From NCBI RefSeq assembly GCF_010093535.1, contig NW_022985162.1, forward strand, positions 3,291,957-3,355,956: a stretch of 64,000 nt of DNA, given 5' to 3'. Numbering within the stretch: position 1 is the first letter of the stretch; each line of letters opens with the position of its first letter. The notes beneath the pieces are model-generated. The model worked only from the letters and a program-made list of their open reading frames with translations. It did not search any database and was not told the DNA's origin. Source of the stretch: Lindgomyces ingoldianus. Lineage: Eukaryota; Ascomycota; Dothideomycetes; Pleosporales; Lindgomycetaceae. The position numbers and the translations under genes are program-made. Positions 1 through 12,455 of this stretch are shown here, in pieces.

Positions 1-3000
1 CTTTTAAGTTAAGTTTTTTTATTAGTCCTTTAAATTAAAAAAATATAAATATTACACTTTACATAATAAAAAATGTAACTTTATATAAATATAGTTTAAT
101 ACTACTAGAGTATAGTTTACTAACACGCGCGTAGGTCTTCTTTTATTATAAAGAGAAATTTTTAGTTTTTTAGAGCTATCTTAATCTATAGGCGGCAGCC
201 TAAAACATAAGGAGTAAAAAGAATAAAAAAGAGGCCTTTAAGGCTATTTTAGAGTCTACTTAGAACCTAGCATAGGTAGCGCAAGTTATAAAGAGCTAGG
301 AGGCTAGGCTTTCTATAGCTAGTGTCTAAGTAGCTTTATTCTACTAAAACACTAAGCTGCTCTGTTAGGTTTTAGCCTTAGAAGCTCTAGTGTCTAACTT
401 TTAGGCAGACATTACAGCGCTTTTAAGCAGCTAAGGATAAAGCAAAGGGGGTTTAAAGAGAGTCTAAAGAGGAGAGAGAAGGGGAGGCAGAAAAGAAAGA
501 AAGGTAGAGGAGGAGGTAAAGAAGAGTTTAGAGGTGTCTAACAGCTTGCTATTAGACCTCCCTAGCGTAATGTCTATAAAGTTATAACACTATTATATAT
601 AACTATAAATTTACTTCTTACTTTTATACCTTATTGTCTACTAAGTAATCTATGCCTTCTACACTAGCTTTAAAAGCCTTAATTTACTTATATAAAGCCC
701 TTAAAAGTTCTAGCTAATTTAAATGCTTATTATAAAAGGCCTTTAGTTTATAAGAAGAACTTATAAAATTTAAAGCCTTATACTAGACTAGATTAGAGTT
801 ATGTTCTACTTATTTTACCTAGTACTTAAGTATTTTCTAGTAGAGCTTGCTAGTAAGTATTTTCTCTACTTTCTACTTCTTTACTTTATTAATAGTAATT
901 TTAGGGGGTTTTAGAGGTTCTTGTTTTAGGAGCAGATCCTAAAAGTCTTTATAAAGTATATTTAGTATAAAGACGTTATGTATCTTTAACTCTAAAGGTA
1001 GCTTTAGGTAGTATAAGTTTCTAACTTATTTAAGTACTTTAAAAAGGCCTTTTTATTATTTAGATAGTTTTTAGCTAGGTTTTTAAACAGCTAGGTTCTT
1101 AGTGTTTAAGTAGACTATGTTACTAACTTTCTAGTTAACTAGCTAGCAGTAGCAGTTAACTATAGTTTATATCTAATCCTAAGCTTTTTTTATATAGGTC
1201 TTAGCTAACTTCTAGGCTACATCTATGCAGGTTGCTAATGCTAAGGCATCTTTATAATTTAACTTGTCTATAGCTGTAATAGGTTCTATAGAATGTTTCT
1301 AGTCCTAGCTTTAACATAGTTTAGAGCTATATAAAACTTAATATAAAAACATTTTAATTATTACATTAAGTAAAGTTATCTAAGCCTAATTAATTAAAGG
1401 CAGTAAAGAACTCTAGTTATCTTAGTAAAAAAATATAAAAGGCCTTAGTTTTTAATTAATATACTTATTTATAATCTCTATTTAGCTATCTGTTTTTTTA
1501 TAATAAGTAGTAAAAAGCTTAACTTTTATGCCTAAAATTTAACAAAATTTAGACTAAAAACTAGATATAAACTAAGGTCCTTAGTTAAAGATAATAGTTT
1601 TAAGTGTGTAGCTAAAATAGTACACTTATTAAATAAATAAGGCAGCTATTTTCTAGGTGTTAATTATTTTATAGCAGGGGATAAAAATAGCTTATTTTAA
1701 TAAGTAATTAATTATAACTATAATCTAATTATATCTAGACTTATCTTTAAAGAACTTCTTAAAGTTAATGCATAAGTGCTGCATTAGTTAAGCAGGAATT
1801 AGTAGGGGGTAGATAAAGCCTAAAGTTTATATCTATTTTAAATAAGCCTTATAATAAGGGAGGTAATTCTATATATATTATTTACAAGTAGCCTCTATAC
1901 CCTTTTAGTAGTACTTTTAGGCTAGTAACTAATAGGTCTTAGTAGCACTTAGGTGTGCTAAAAATACTTAGTTATAGACTTTTTAAATAAGTTAGGTACA
2001 TAGCAACAAGTCTACTAGCACATATAAGTAGTTAGCATAGAGAAGTAGTCTATTTCCTATCTAATAATAGCAAGGTAGGAGTTCTTACTTTTACATAAAA
2101 AAGGCTTAATTTTTTTAGAGTAATATGTTAATTAATTTTAGAGAATCTAAAAACATAACCTAGTCTAGTCCTTCTATAACATTTAGTGTAGCTGCTTAAG
2201 TTATTGTTTAAGCAATGTAGTACTAGGCTAGTTTAGAGTTAATTTAGAGGTGCAGTTAGTGCAGTTCTAGTAAGACCCTTAACTTATTATTAGTTTAAGC
2301 TGCTTTTAAATTTTCTACATTTTATTTATAACAACTAAGAATGTCTACCTTAGCATTATTCTTACTAAGGGTGTACTTAATTTAGAAGTAATACTAAGCT
2401 AACTTTTTAGCCTAATAGACCTAATAAGCATTTAGCACCTTTATTATTATAAAGTACTTTAATAAATAATAATTAGTATATACTAAGGTGCTTATTGCTA
2501 TAGATGTAAGCTTAGCCCTTTATTATTTAAACATAGTAATAATTATAAATAGCTTCTTATTATGTATCTCCTAGTTTAGCTCTAAACTAGATAGGACCTT
2601 GCTATAAAACAATACAGGGCACTAATTTCTATCTGCTTATTTCTAAAAAAGGACTCTTACTACTACTCTATTAAAAGTGTTAGTTTTAATTTTAGTTTAC
2701 AACATAAAGTAAAAATAGTAAAGTGTAGGTATACTTAGTAGCGCAGACTTTAGCTTTTTAAAAGCTATGTTACACTCTAAAGTCTATATAAAAAGGGTAG
2801 TAAGGCTCTAAAGCATAATAATTAGTTTTGCTACATAAAAAAATTTTAAAATAAATTACTAATAAAATCTAGTAAAGCCTAGAAAGGATTTTACACCTGT
2901 TATAGTAGTAGGCGCCTGCTAGTTGCGTAGCACCTTTACTTTCTCTAGGTTAACCTCTAGTCTTTTATTTAAAAGTATATAGCTAAGATACTTTATTTAA

Positions 3001-3059
3001 GTAACATAAAATTTACTTTTTCTAATCTCTACTTATAATTCTACTTACTAAAGCCTTTC

Positions 3060-3980
3060 TAAGACTTTTTTAATATAAAGAATATAAGTTGCCTTGTCTT
3101 TAAAGTAAATAAAAATGTTATTAAGATAAGTAATATAAAAATTATCTAGATAGTTAATTAATATGTTGTTTATATAGCGCTAGTAAGTTGCTAGACTATT
3201 GCATAATCTAAAAAGTAAAACTTTACACTTATAAGTTTTATATTATGTCTAAAAAGTAGTATACTTTTTAGAGCTTAGATCTATTCTAATCTTATTAAAG
3301 GCTGCGCAAATATTAAACTTAGTAAAGATTACTACCTTAGTAGGTCTTAACAGAAGTTTGTCTATGCGCAGTATTAGATACACATTCTTATAAGTAAAAG
3401 CGTTAAGTTTGCAGTAATTAACGCAGATACATAAGTTGCTATTTAGTTTCTATATATAAAAGATAAAAGATGTAAAAGGGCTCTAACTCTACTTAATAAA
3501 GCTATATTTTAGATTATCTATAATGTATTTCTTTATTACATCTAGCTTCTTAAGGTTCTTTTTGTATAACAGACTATAACTATTAAGGAGAGGCTCTATA
3601 AGGATAATCTTATAGTTATATAGACAATGTACTAGTAGCTAGTAAGCTGCTATGTAGCTAAATACATCTTAGTACTAATAGTATTTAGAGGGCAATTAGA
3701 GGTTTACTAATGCTTTAGTTTTATATTTAGCGTCTAACTATAAAGCTTACTTATCTTTAATTAACTACTTAATTTTATAAATAGAAGTTAAAAAGAACTT
3801 ATTTTTCTTTTTTTTATATTAAAATAAAAAGCATTTACTAAAATTAAGGTAATAGTAGCTAAATAGACCTTCTTTAGACCTATTCTAGACTTCTTAATAG
3901 ATAGGCAAAAGAACAATTTAAGTGTCTTTAGACTATAGACAATAGGAGATCTGTATAATTTTAGTAGCCTTAGCAAACCC
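3060..3980 (-). pseudogene. gypsy reverse transcriptase remnant of A1
   Basis: The minus strand carries the same degenerate reverse-transcriptase segment that is easier to read at 17080-18000. A 62-codon piece (3788-3976) is still open and differs from the 17083-17295 ORF at few residues. All other frames are closed by TAG/TAA. It is non-functional. Confidence 0.75.
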
Positions 3981-6142
3981 TTAATGCAGTAGATTGTTAG
4001 GCTGCATAACTACTAAAATTAGTCCTTTTTTTATAGTGTATTATGTTGTTTAATATCTAGCTCTACTTCTTTATTGCGCGCAGGCTAGGTTAATTGCATA
4101 AGCAAGGGCAGCAAAGGTTTATAGGTAGGCAGATATTTACTAGGCTATATAATCTAATTTCTCTCTATATCTAAATAAAGTTTAAAATAACATAACTATT
4201 TAATGCTAATAATGTAATTCTAAAAGCTAAGGTCTATAATAATAAAAGGGCAGTTTTAGATGCTTCTTCTATTAATTTGCATATGTAGGCAGATATACTA
4301 GTAGACAGGGACTTAGATCTAATCTTAAAAGCCCTTAACTATAACTTTAAATAGTAAGCGTTAAATAAGGATATAAAAGCATTAAGATAATAACTTAGTA
4401 GTTAGTAAGTTAATAAATAAAAAACTATAGGTGCTAGTATTAACTAAAAGATTTAAATAGACTTTAATGCTTTTTAAATATAAAATAATAAAGACTTAAA
4501 AGTGTTTTCCTTTAAATAAGTATAATAAATTAATGTTTAATAGATTATACTTACTTAAGCCTAGAATAAAAAGTTTCTCTTAGTGTTACTATTTTTTATT
4601 TAGAAAGCATTTAAATTAAAATTATTTATGTCTATAAATTTTTCTTTAGAATCTTACTACTCTACCTTTATTTCTTGTACTCTAAAAATAGAGTAGTTAC
4701 TAGTAAAATGTTTTAGTTTTTTATAATTATAATAGTTACTAGGAGTTGTCTGTCTTTCTAGGGCAGGTGTCTAGCTAGATTGTCTATAGGTAACTAAGGT
4801 GGACTAGGGTACTAACAGAGGTGCAGGTTAGGGTGCACTAGAATAGTATACTGCTTTAGATGTATTACTAGAAACCTTCTAAGACTAATCTATACTAGGT
4901 CTAATAGTAAACTATTAGGTAAGATTAATAGTTTACTCTAAAATAGCAGGGGTATTCCTTCTTTCTATGTTATAGGCTGTTAGGTAGGCTACTATAGTCT
5001 TAAAAAAGCCCTTTTAAGTGTGTTTAAAACCTAAGTTTAGTACTTTTAAGCTAGGCAGTATCTTCTCTTATAAGTAAAAAAACTATTCTAACTTTAATAT
5101 AAACTCTTTAACAGTAGCACTAATAAAGTAAGCTTTAAAAGCAGAAAATGCTTTTTTTACTTATTTTTAGAGTTTAAAACACCTGTTACACCTTTATTTT
5201 TTTATTACTAGTAATAAAGTAAGTTTATAAAAGCTTAATTATTTTTTTTATATTTCTAAACTAAAAGTAATCTAATTTAGCTAGGTATCTAGGCTCTAGG
5301 TATTCCTTCGCGATACTAGCAGTGTGTCCCTATACTAGCGCTATGCGTGCGCGCTTACTCTAATAGTAATCTGCATTAATGTTAAGTCTGTCTATAATAA
5401 AGGCTTACTATTATTTAAATGTAGGTTTTTTGCTGTTTGTAAGGTTCTTAATTTTAAGCATATATTTAGTAAGGTAGCTATAAAAGAGCTTAGAGGTGCC
5501 TAAAAAGTTTCTTACTATTAGAGTAGTAAGAGTAATTTAAGGCATTATTATAGGTAATTTAGTAGTTAGTAGAAGATAATTAGAACTAATAGTTTTTAAT
5601 TTAGTTAGCTATTTAATTTATACCCTTAATTAAGTAACTTAGTTCTTAAGAGCTATGCTACTAAAGTTTAACTCTAAATCTAGTAGGTTTTTAGCTTTAA
5701 GTCCTATAAAAAAAAGTTTAGCTGTTAAGGTTAGTAGTAGTTTAGTTCTAAAAGTAGGCATCTTACTTTAGCTGCAGCTAGAATAAGTTACAGTCTTTAT
5801 AATAAGATCTAATAGTAGTTAAGAGTTAGGCATTAGTAGTTATCTCTAATTCTAATAAGTTATTAGTAGTCTTTAAGTTTCTACTTTAGCGCACTTTTTA
5901 TAACTTTTTTAAAGACAATTTTAATTACAGAAGATAGAAAGTTCTAAACTTAAAGGCTTTAGTTAATAAAAAGTTTTTAAGATCTTATCTATACTAACTA
6001 AATAATTTAATATAATAGTGTATAAAAAATTATAACCTAAACTAAATTAAACACTTTTTAGAACTTAGACATAGTTAAATAAATAATTAATATAATATTA
6101 TTAATAAGGCTATTACTAGCAAAAGCAAGTTTTCTAATATAA

Positions 6143-6432
6143 TGTAATAGCACAGGTAAGACAATAGGTCTAAATGCAGTATAAATCTACTTAGAGGCAT
6201 ATAGAAGTGCGTAGGGACTTAGAGACCTAGGAATACTAATAACACCTATAGGCCTTGTACATAGGATATTAGAAAACTACTAAGCTAGCTATAGGGGCAA
6301 GGTGCGACTAAATACATAAGGGAATAGGGGTAACTGCAAGGGACTAGGTCAAGTTATGGTCGGGGCCGATACGGGGACCCTTCGGATAGGATCCGAGCGA
6401 CCCGAGATGGAACGATTCGTAGAATCGTTACA
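6143..6432 (-). repeat. 5' LTR of element A1 (290 bp)
   Basis: Starts TGTAATAGC and ends GAATCGTTACA on the plus strand, with TG..CA-type ends, and is exactly 290 bp like both LTRs of the element at 14628-21824. The outer half (about 6300-6432) keeps its GC-rich sequence, while the inner half is RIP-mutated. Confidence 0.92.
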
Positions 6433-6439
6433 AGATTAG

Positions 6440-9060
6440 CAATACCTAAAAAACATAAAAAATGTTTAAGCTTTTATAGAATATGCTAACTTTTACTAAT
6501 AATTTATTAATAACTTTTTACAGCTAGTAAGCCTTATAATTACACTTACTAAGAAAGAAATCTAATTTAACTTTAACTTAAATTACTAATAGTTCTTTAA
6601 CTAGCTAAAAAAAGCCTTTACTAAAGCCTTAATACTCTACTACTTTAACTTTAAACTACTAATACTTATAGAAGCTAATGCCTTAGACTACATAGTAGCA
6701 GGAGTTCTCTTCTAGACTAAGCTAGACAGGACTATTAGGCCTATTACATACTTTTTAAAAAGAATAAGCTTTACAGAAGGTAATTATAAAATTTATAATA
6801 AGAAATTACTTACTATAGTACACTACTTTAAACAATAGCAACCTAAACTAGAAGGTGCAGCGCATCTAATACAGGTTCTATCTAACTATAAGAACTTATA
6901 GTACTTTATAACTATAAAACAACTTAGCTACTAATAAGCTTATTAGTCTAAATACTTATTTTATTTTAATTTTAAGATTACTTATTATTCTAGTTAAGAT
7001 AGAGAGAAACTAGATGCCTTTATAAGGTAATTCTAAAACATCCCTGCTTAAAAAAAAGCGTAAAAGGCTTAACACTAAACTTTACTCTAACTTAAGCTAT
7101 TTTTAGACTTTAACTTAAACAAAACAAATTAGATAATTAATTAAATTATTATTAATAAGTATTTAAATAATAAATTTATTTAAAAAACCTTAAACCTGCT
7201 CTAAAACAGCGCTAGTTAGTTAAAAAAGGTAACACTAGCTAACTATAAAAACTAAAATAGTAAGCTATATTACTATAACTAACTTATAATCTTTAATTCT
7301 AATAAACTAAGAATTAAACTACTCTAAATTATACACAACTTGCCTGTTAGAGGACACTTAGGCAGAGAAAAGACTCTTAACCTACTACAGAGAGAGTACT
7401 ACTAGCCCTGCATGTTCTATACTGTACGCTAATATGTATTATGTTGCTATACTTACTGTAAAGTAAAGGCCTTTTAAAAAAAGTATAATAGCCTGCTTAA
7501 ACTACTTTTAATTCTTAAATAAGCTTAGAAAGACATATTAATTAATTTTATTATAAACCTACTTTTATTTAAAAGGTACATAAATATTATAGTAGTTATT
7601 AATTACTTAACTAAGTATTAACACCTAATACTATATTCCTTTATAACTGCCCCTAATATAGCCTAGTTATTCTACTAATACATATAAGTTTACTATAGCC
7701 TGCCTAACATAATTATATTAGACAGAGGTACACAGTTTGTCTTAGCCTTCTAAGATAAACTTTATAAATAGCTTTAAATTATCTCTTATTTATCTACAGC
7801 TTTTTACTTAGAGACTAACAGCTAGACTAAGAACATAAACACTATAATAAAATAAGTCCTATAAGTGTACATAAACTACTAGTAAAATAACTAGGTAAAA
7901 TAGTTAGCTATAGCATAGTTTAAAGCTAATAACACAACATCTAAATTAATATAAGTATCTTTGTTCTTAGTAAACTACAGATACTACTCTTAAATAAAAT
8001 TTAAACTACCTTTAAATACCCCTTAACTAACTTATTAATCTGTATAAGTAATAAATATAAATAGACTTATTAATAAAATCTAAAATATATCTAAATATGT
8101 TTATAAAGAGCTTATATAGGCTTAAGCTTTTTAATAAGAGTACGTGAACTAATTCTAAACCCCTGCCCCTATGTATGCAGCTAGCAAGAAGGTCTAGCTA
8201 GACGCTAGAAATATCTAAATAAACTAATAATTAAAGAAACTTAATTAGAAAAACCTTAGCCCCTTTATAGTAGCCTATACAGTCTTATTGCACACTTACT
8301 AATTAATCCTACCTAATAGCATAAAGATACTGTAAGGACGGAGCTCTGTACCACTACGCTAATACAACTAAAAAGGTGCGAATAATCAACCAACAGTTAA
8401 TTATTGCGTACAGAATAGTATATATACCTGTCGCACGTAAGCACCATCTTGGCCTTACATTATCTCCCTTCTTAGCAGACGCATGTCCCAGGCGTCACAT
8501 GACCTACCCGCAGCTCAGAGGCGCCTATGCGCATGTCTCGGTTACCGGCCAGAGGCTGACCACCTGCGGCTCAGAGGCGCGGGATAAATAACAACGCTTA
8601 GTGGCCCACGCCAGCTAAGCCATATACACTAGACCTTCCAGCAGCAACAACGTGGCGCCAGAAGAGGCCGCCTCACGTTTCAGTCTAAAAACTGGCTTAA
8701 AGCTGACCGAGGTGGGGGTCGAACACCGACCGTACCCCGCTGTTGGTTGTATTGGCGTAGTGGTACAGAGCTCCGTCCTTACAGATACACCCTGTGTTCT
8801 ATGTATTATTGCTGCGCTAAGCAGCCCCTAAATCTAACTATCTACCTAGACAGCTAAACCTGCTACTTAAACCTGTTATTATAAACAACAAACTAAAATA
8901 TATTGTAGACAATGTTAAATAGATCTAGTTTAACAAAAAAAAATATATCTATAAATACTTTATAAAATAGACTAGATATAACAAACTGTTATAGGAACCT
9001 GCAGAAGCTCTATAAGAGAACTCTGCAGTAACTTAATTCTACACCTAATACCTATCTAAA
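6440..9060 (+). pseudogene. gypsy pol remnant (RT thumb, RNase H, integrase, chromodomain)
   Basis: Ignoring RIP stops, the plus-strand frames read as follows. First comes the RT thumb and RNase H start (6480-6720, with LTKK, then EANALDY in place of the usual D-A-S-D-Y). The RNase H body follows (6720-7030). At about 7330-7480 is an integrase HHCC-type finger (GHLGREKT, then a C..C pair). The integrase core (7500-8100) contains LDRGTQFV. A chromodomain-like tail sits at about 8890-9050, ending EPAEAL..NSAV. A C-terminal chromodomain places the element among chromoviruses. Most stops are TAG where CAG is expected. Confidence 0.8.
8330..8784. mobile_element. 455-bp non-autonomous TIR element (MITE-like), un-RIPed
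   Basis: The element is bounded by inverted repeats of about 40 bp starting CTGTAAGGACGGAGCTCTGT, with one or two mismatches, and is flanked by ATA (8327-8329 and 8785-8787). The related element B2 has the uninterrupted site at about 46635. It contains no transposase. Its composition is GC-rich and un-RIPed although it sits inside heavily RIPed DNA. The right end reads GGCGTAGTGG, like a pol III A box, and a B-box-like GTGTTCGACC lies on the other strand at about 8725. The tRNA resemblance is only suggestive. A RIPed, truncated, inverted relative lies at 22455-22860. Confidence 0.85.
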
Positions 9061-9142
9061 CTAAACCTATACCCTAATAAAGACAACCTAATGCTAGAAC
9101 TACTAATGTAAAGGATTCCTTTTCTAATAAGAGAGAGGGTAC

Positions 9143-9460
9143 TGTTACAGTATCCTTCTTAGATCCTAGACATAACTATATTAGACATGTACTAGAGTAT
9201 TATTAGTGCATGTCTAACATAAACATAACACAACATAGACATAAACTTAAGCATAAACTACTTTAACACTAACTAAACCTAAAATAGGCTTAATTTATAC
9301 TTAAAGCGCTTAGACTTTTAAGCTAAGTATTTAATTACTAATTTTTTTTTAAACTTTTTTGTTCCTTACATAACGTCTTATACATACTATAATACCTTAC
9401 ATAGTAATTAAACTAGACTTCTGTGAAGCTCTATAACCTTACTCGTGCACAATCGTAACA
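9143..9460 (+). repeat. 3' LTR of element B1 (318 bp)
   Basis: Starts TGTTACAGTATCC directly after a purine-rich run (polypurine tract, GAGAGAGGG) and ends AATCGTAACA. It is the same length as both LTRs of B2 (45967-46284 and 51311-51628) and colinear with them. Confidence 0.9.
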
Positions 9461-12455
9461 CCTATCTTATACAACTTTGTTGCCTAAACTTATACTATGT
9501 TTAGTATTAATTTTAATTTTTTATTAAGTATGCTGTAGTCTGCTTTAGGTCTTAAAATTTTTACTAAGTAGTATGCTACTAGGTGCTATCTTTTATCTTC
9601 CTATTTCTAGTAAAAGGCTGCGCTGCTTGCTCTTAGGGACGCATCTATATAAATTTTTGTATCTAATTGTAAGTTGTACATGCGTAGTACAGGTTTGATA
9701 GTTATAGCTTGTTTTAATTTCTTAAAGGCGTTGTCTATTTATAAAGTTTAGGTAAATTTTATAATTACTCTTTCCTTAGTTATAGTGTTTATTAGGGGTA
9801 AAGTAATTTTTAAATAGTTCTTAATTATTTGCCTAATGTATCTAGATAGCCCTAGAAATTCTTTAACTTCTTTAACTATAGTAGGTTCTAGCTAGTCTAA
9901 GACTTTTTATATTTTAGCTAGATTAATTTTAATTTTGTTACTATTAATTATAAATCTTAGATATTTAGTTTTAGAGACATAAAATTTACATTCAGATAGC
10001 TAGAGATAAAGTCTATATTTTTATAGCCTGTCTAGAACATTTTGTACTTTCTGTATATAATCCTCTAGGTTTTCTTTTATGTAGATAAGAACGTTATCTA
10101 GATATACTAGCGTAAAGACATTAAAGTAGTGGTTTAAAGCTGTATTAATAATCCTTTAGAATGTAGCAAAGGTGTTTGTGAGGCTAAATAGTATTACTAA
10201 TAGCTTATATAGTGTCTATAGAGTTTAAAAGGCTGTTAGCTATTTATCTTCTTTTTTAATTTATATCTTGTTAAATCTATTTTATATATTAAACTTTATA
10301 AAGTACATAGTTTCTTTTAACTAGTTTATTATGTCTTAGATAATTAAAAGAGAGAACTAATTTTAGATTATGTTGTTATTTAAGGTTTAATAGTCTTAAT
10401 AGACTTTAATTTTTTCTTTCTTCTTTTTTACAAAAACTACTGCTAAGGCTACTAAGCTATGGCTTTCTTAAATATAGCCCTATGCTAGCATTTAGTTAAT
10501 GTACTTTTATAGAGCTTTCTTCTATATCTTTATTAAAAGGTAGAGTTTATAAGTTTTTAATTTAGGATCCTTTATTAGGTTTATAGCATAGTTCTATAGC
10601 TAGTGTAGAGGTAGTTCTTTTAGGTTTTTAAGTGTTTTAAACATGTCTCTGTAATTCTTGTACTTAGTAAGAATACTGTATTCTTTCTAAATTTTGTAGA
10701 TACTAGCTTATTTAATGTTTAAGTTAGCTTTAAGTTTCTTATAAAATACTTTTTTTAGCTCTTCTTTTATTACTTACACTGCTCTAGCTTTAGGTTCCTA
10801 GCAGGAGAATTTCTAGAGTATCTGTTTCTTTAAGTAGTAACTGCTACCCTATTTTACTTATTTGTAGACTAGGCATAAGTTATTATAGCATGCTAACTAG
10901 GTTATCTGTATGTAGTTATTACTATTTTTAATAGTTATTATTTTCTAATTAATACTAAAATTATGCTTTTTAAGCTAATTATAGCCTAAGATTATATTAT
11001 ATTTGTCTTTTAACAAAAGTATACTTATAAACTTTTAGTTCTTTATGTTTAGTGTTTTTAAACTTTCTTTATAAGTTTCTAGGTTAATCTATCCTCTGCT
11101 ATACTCTAGTAATAAGGTGTTAGTAAAGGTTACCTTAAATAAGTTTTTCTTAATTTAAAATAAAATGCTTTGCTAGTCTATCTAGTTTATGTCTATAGTA
11201 GTAAAGGTACATCTACTGTTAATAAAGGCTAGCTCTATTTATATTTTAAATATAAAGGTTATAGTTAGGCTTTAACGTACTTCACAGGCAAGTTGCTTAC
11301 ACACCTAAGTTGCTTACTTTTACTAAGACCCTACTAAACTACTTTATTTATACTAATGCATTTCTAATAACACTACTTAGACATGCTAAAAAAATATTAA
11401 ATATAGCTTACACTTTAAGCTTTTAAATAAAACATAAAACTTTTAAAAAAACATGCTATAGCTATATATAAAGTTTTTTAAAAAATAATAAATAACTATA
11501 GCGCTAGATAACTTTTATAAGCTAATTTTATAGCTAACTTATAAAAGCTAAGTAATAATAAAAAGTAAGTAATTATTAAAACTATACTTAAGCTATATAT
11601 ATAAAGATTTTTCTCTTAAATAGCATTTATAGCTAATATAGCTAATTTTTTACACACTAAGTGTAATCTAGGCTATATTAGTATAAACTAGCTTAGTATG
11701 TTTATAAAGTATTATTTAAAGCTTAAAGTAAAGTTTTAAGTGTAAGTATAGTTAATAGATATTTAGCTTATAATAAAGCTTATTTTACTAAAGTTATATA
11801 TGTTATTATTTTAAATGCTATACTTAGCTTTAATATTTTTTATAAGGCTAAACCTACTTTAAATTACTTTAAAACTTTTATAAAAAGCTTTTTTATAGTT
11901 ATACTACACTTAAATGTTACTTTAGAGTTTAAATAACACTTTTTAAATATACTAGGCTAGTTTATGCTAATATAGCCTAAATTGCACTTAGTGTGTAAAG
12001 AATTAGCTATATTAGCTATAAATACTATTTAAAAATAAATTCTTATGTATATAGCTTAAGTATAGTCTTAATAATTACTTACTTTTTTTTATTACTTAGC
12101 CTTTATAAGTTAGCTATAGAATTAGCTTATAAAAGTTATCTAGTGCTATAGTTATTTATAATCTTTTAAAAAACTTTATATATAGCTATAGCATATTTCT
12201 TTAAAAGTTTTATATCTTATTAAAAAGCTTAAAGTATAAGCTATATTTAATATTCTTTTAGCATGTCTAAGTAGCGTTATTAGAAATATATTAGTGTAAA
12301 AAGAGTAGTTTAGTAGGGTCTTAGTAAAAGTAAGCAACTTAGGTGTGTAAGTAACTTGCCTGTGAAGTACGTTATATAACTTATTAAAAGTATAATAGCA
12401 TAAAAAATTAAGTAAAAGACTAATTGTTTAAAATAGTTACCTATTTAGCCTTAGC
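9461..12455 (-). mobile_element. Gypsy-type retrotransposon fragment C (pol, minus strand)
   Basis: The minus strand shows degenerate RNase H (about 9480-9720; YIDASLRASSA, with YIDAS matching the usual TDAS), RT (about 9880-10450; YLDNVLIY in place of YLDD) and protease/linker sequence towards 11270. It differs from families A and B. The fold-back element at 11275-12372 is inserted in it, and its remainder (12375 to about 12455) fades into the gene island. No LTR could be assigned. B1's LTR abuts it at 9460, so this may be the DNA into which B1 jumped. Confidence 0.75.
11275..12372. mobile_element. 1.1-kb fold-back (palindromic) element with TA duplication
   Basis: Two inverted arms of about 470 bp (11275 to about 11745 and about 11900-12372) are nearly identical and surround a central loop of about 150 bp. 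Ends are ACGTACTTCACAGGC and its complement, flanked by TA (11273-11274 and 12373-12374), as expected of the Tc1/mariner superfamily. Each arm tip contains a repeated AAGTTGCTTAC motif. No transposase is present. The same terminal sequence occurs alone at 36886-36976 and, shortened, at 22861. The arms differ mainly by C/T and G/A changes, consistent with RIP. Confidence 0.9.

Larger units (their letters stand above)
1..6432 (-). mobile_element. Ty3/gypsy LTR retrotransposon A1, RIP-degraded, cut by window edge
   Basis: This is a second copy of the element at 14628-21824, in inverted orientation. The two align without net indels: paired positions always sum to about 21060 (LTR 6143-6432 against 14628-14917; the short pol ORF at 3788-3976 against 17083-17295). 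Its 5' LTR is at 6143-6432, and the gag-pol remnant runs leftwards. Roughly the last 480 bp of internal sequence and the 3' LTR lie left of base 1. The interior is saturated with TA/TAG, as expected from RIP, and no ORF longer than about 60 codons survives. It appears to be inserted in the pol gene of element B1, whose sequence starts abruptly at 6433. The target duplication cannot be checked because the other end is outside the window. Confidence 0.9.
6433..9460 (+). mobile_element. Ty3/gypsy LTR retrotransposon B1, 5'-truncated in the window
   Basis: The sequence begins abruptly inside the RT thumb at 6433, where A1 ends, and runs through RNase H, integrase and chromodomain remnants to a 3' LTR at 9143-9460. 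It is the plus-strand counterpart of the complete element at 45967-51628. The missing 5' half presumably lies beyond A1, left of the window, which fits A1 having inserted into B1. The interior is RIP-degraded. A GC-rich TIR element interrupts it at 8330-8784. Confidence 0.88.

Noticed and set aside
8376..8591. 71-codon ORF in the 455-bp TIR element
   Set aside because: It overlaps the element's un-RIPed GC-rich core, is not kept in the related copy at 22455-22860 and has no recognisable motif.
8685..8784. tRNA gene in the TIR element (A-box and B-box-like motifs)
   Set aside because: The two boxes lie on opposite strands and no cloverleaf can be drawn.
9461..11274. Assignment of fragment C to family D
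   Set aside because: RT and RNase H blocks look related, but the readable residues differ and no D LTR adjoins, so it was kept separate.
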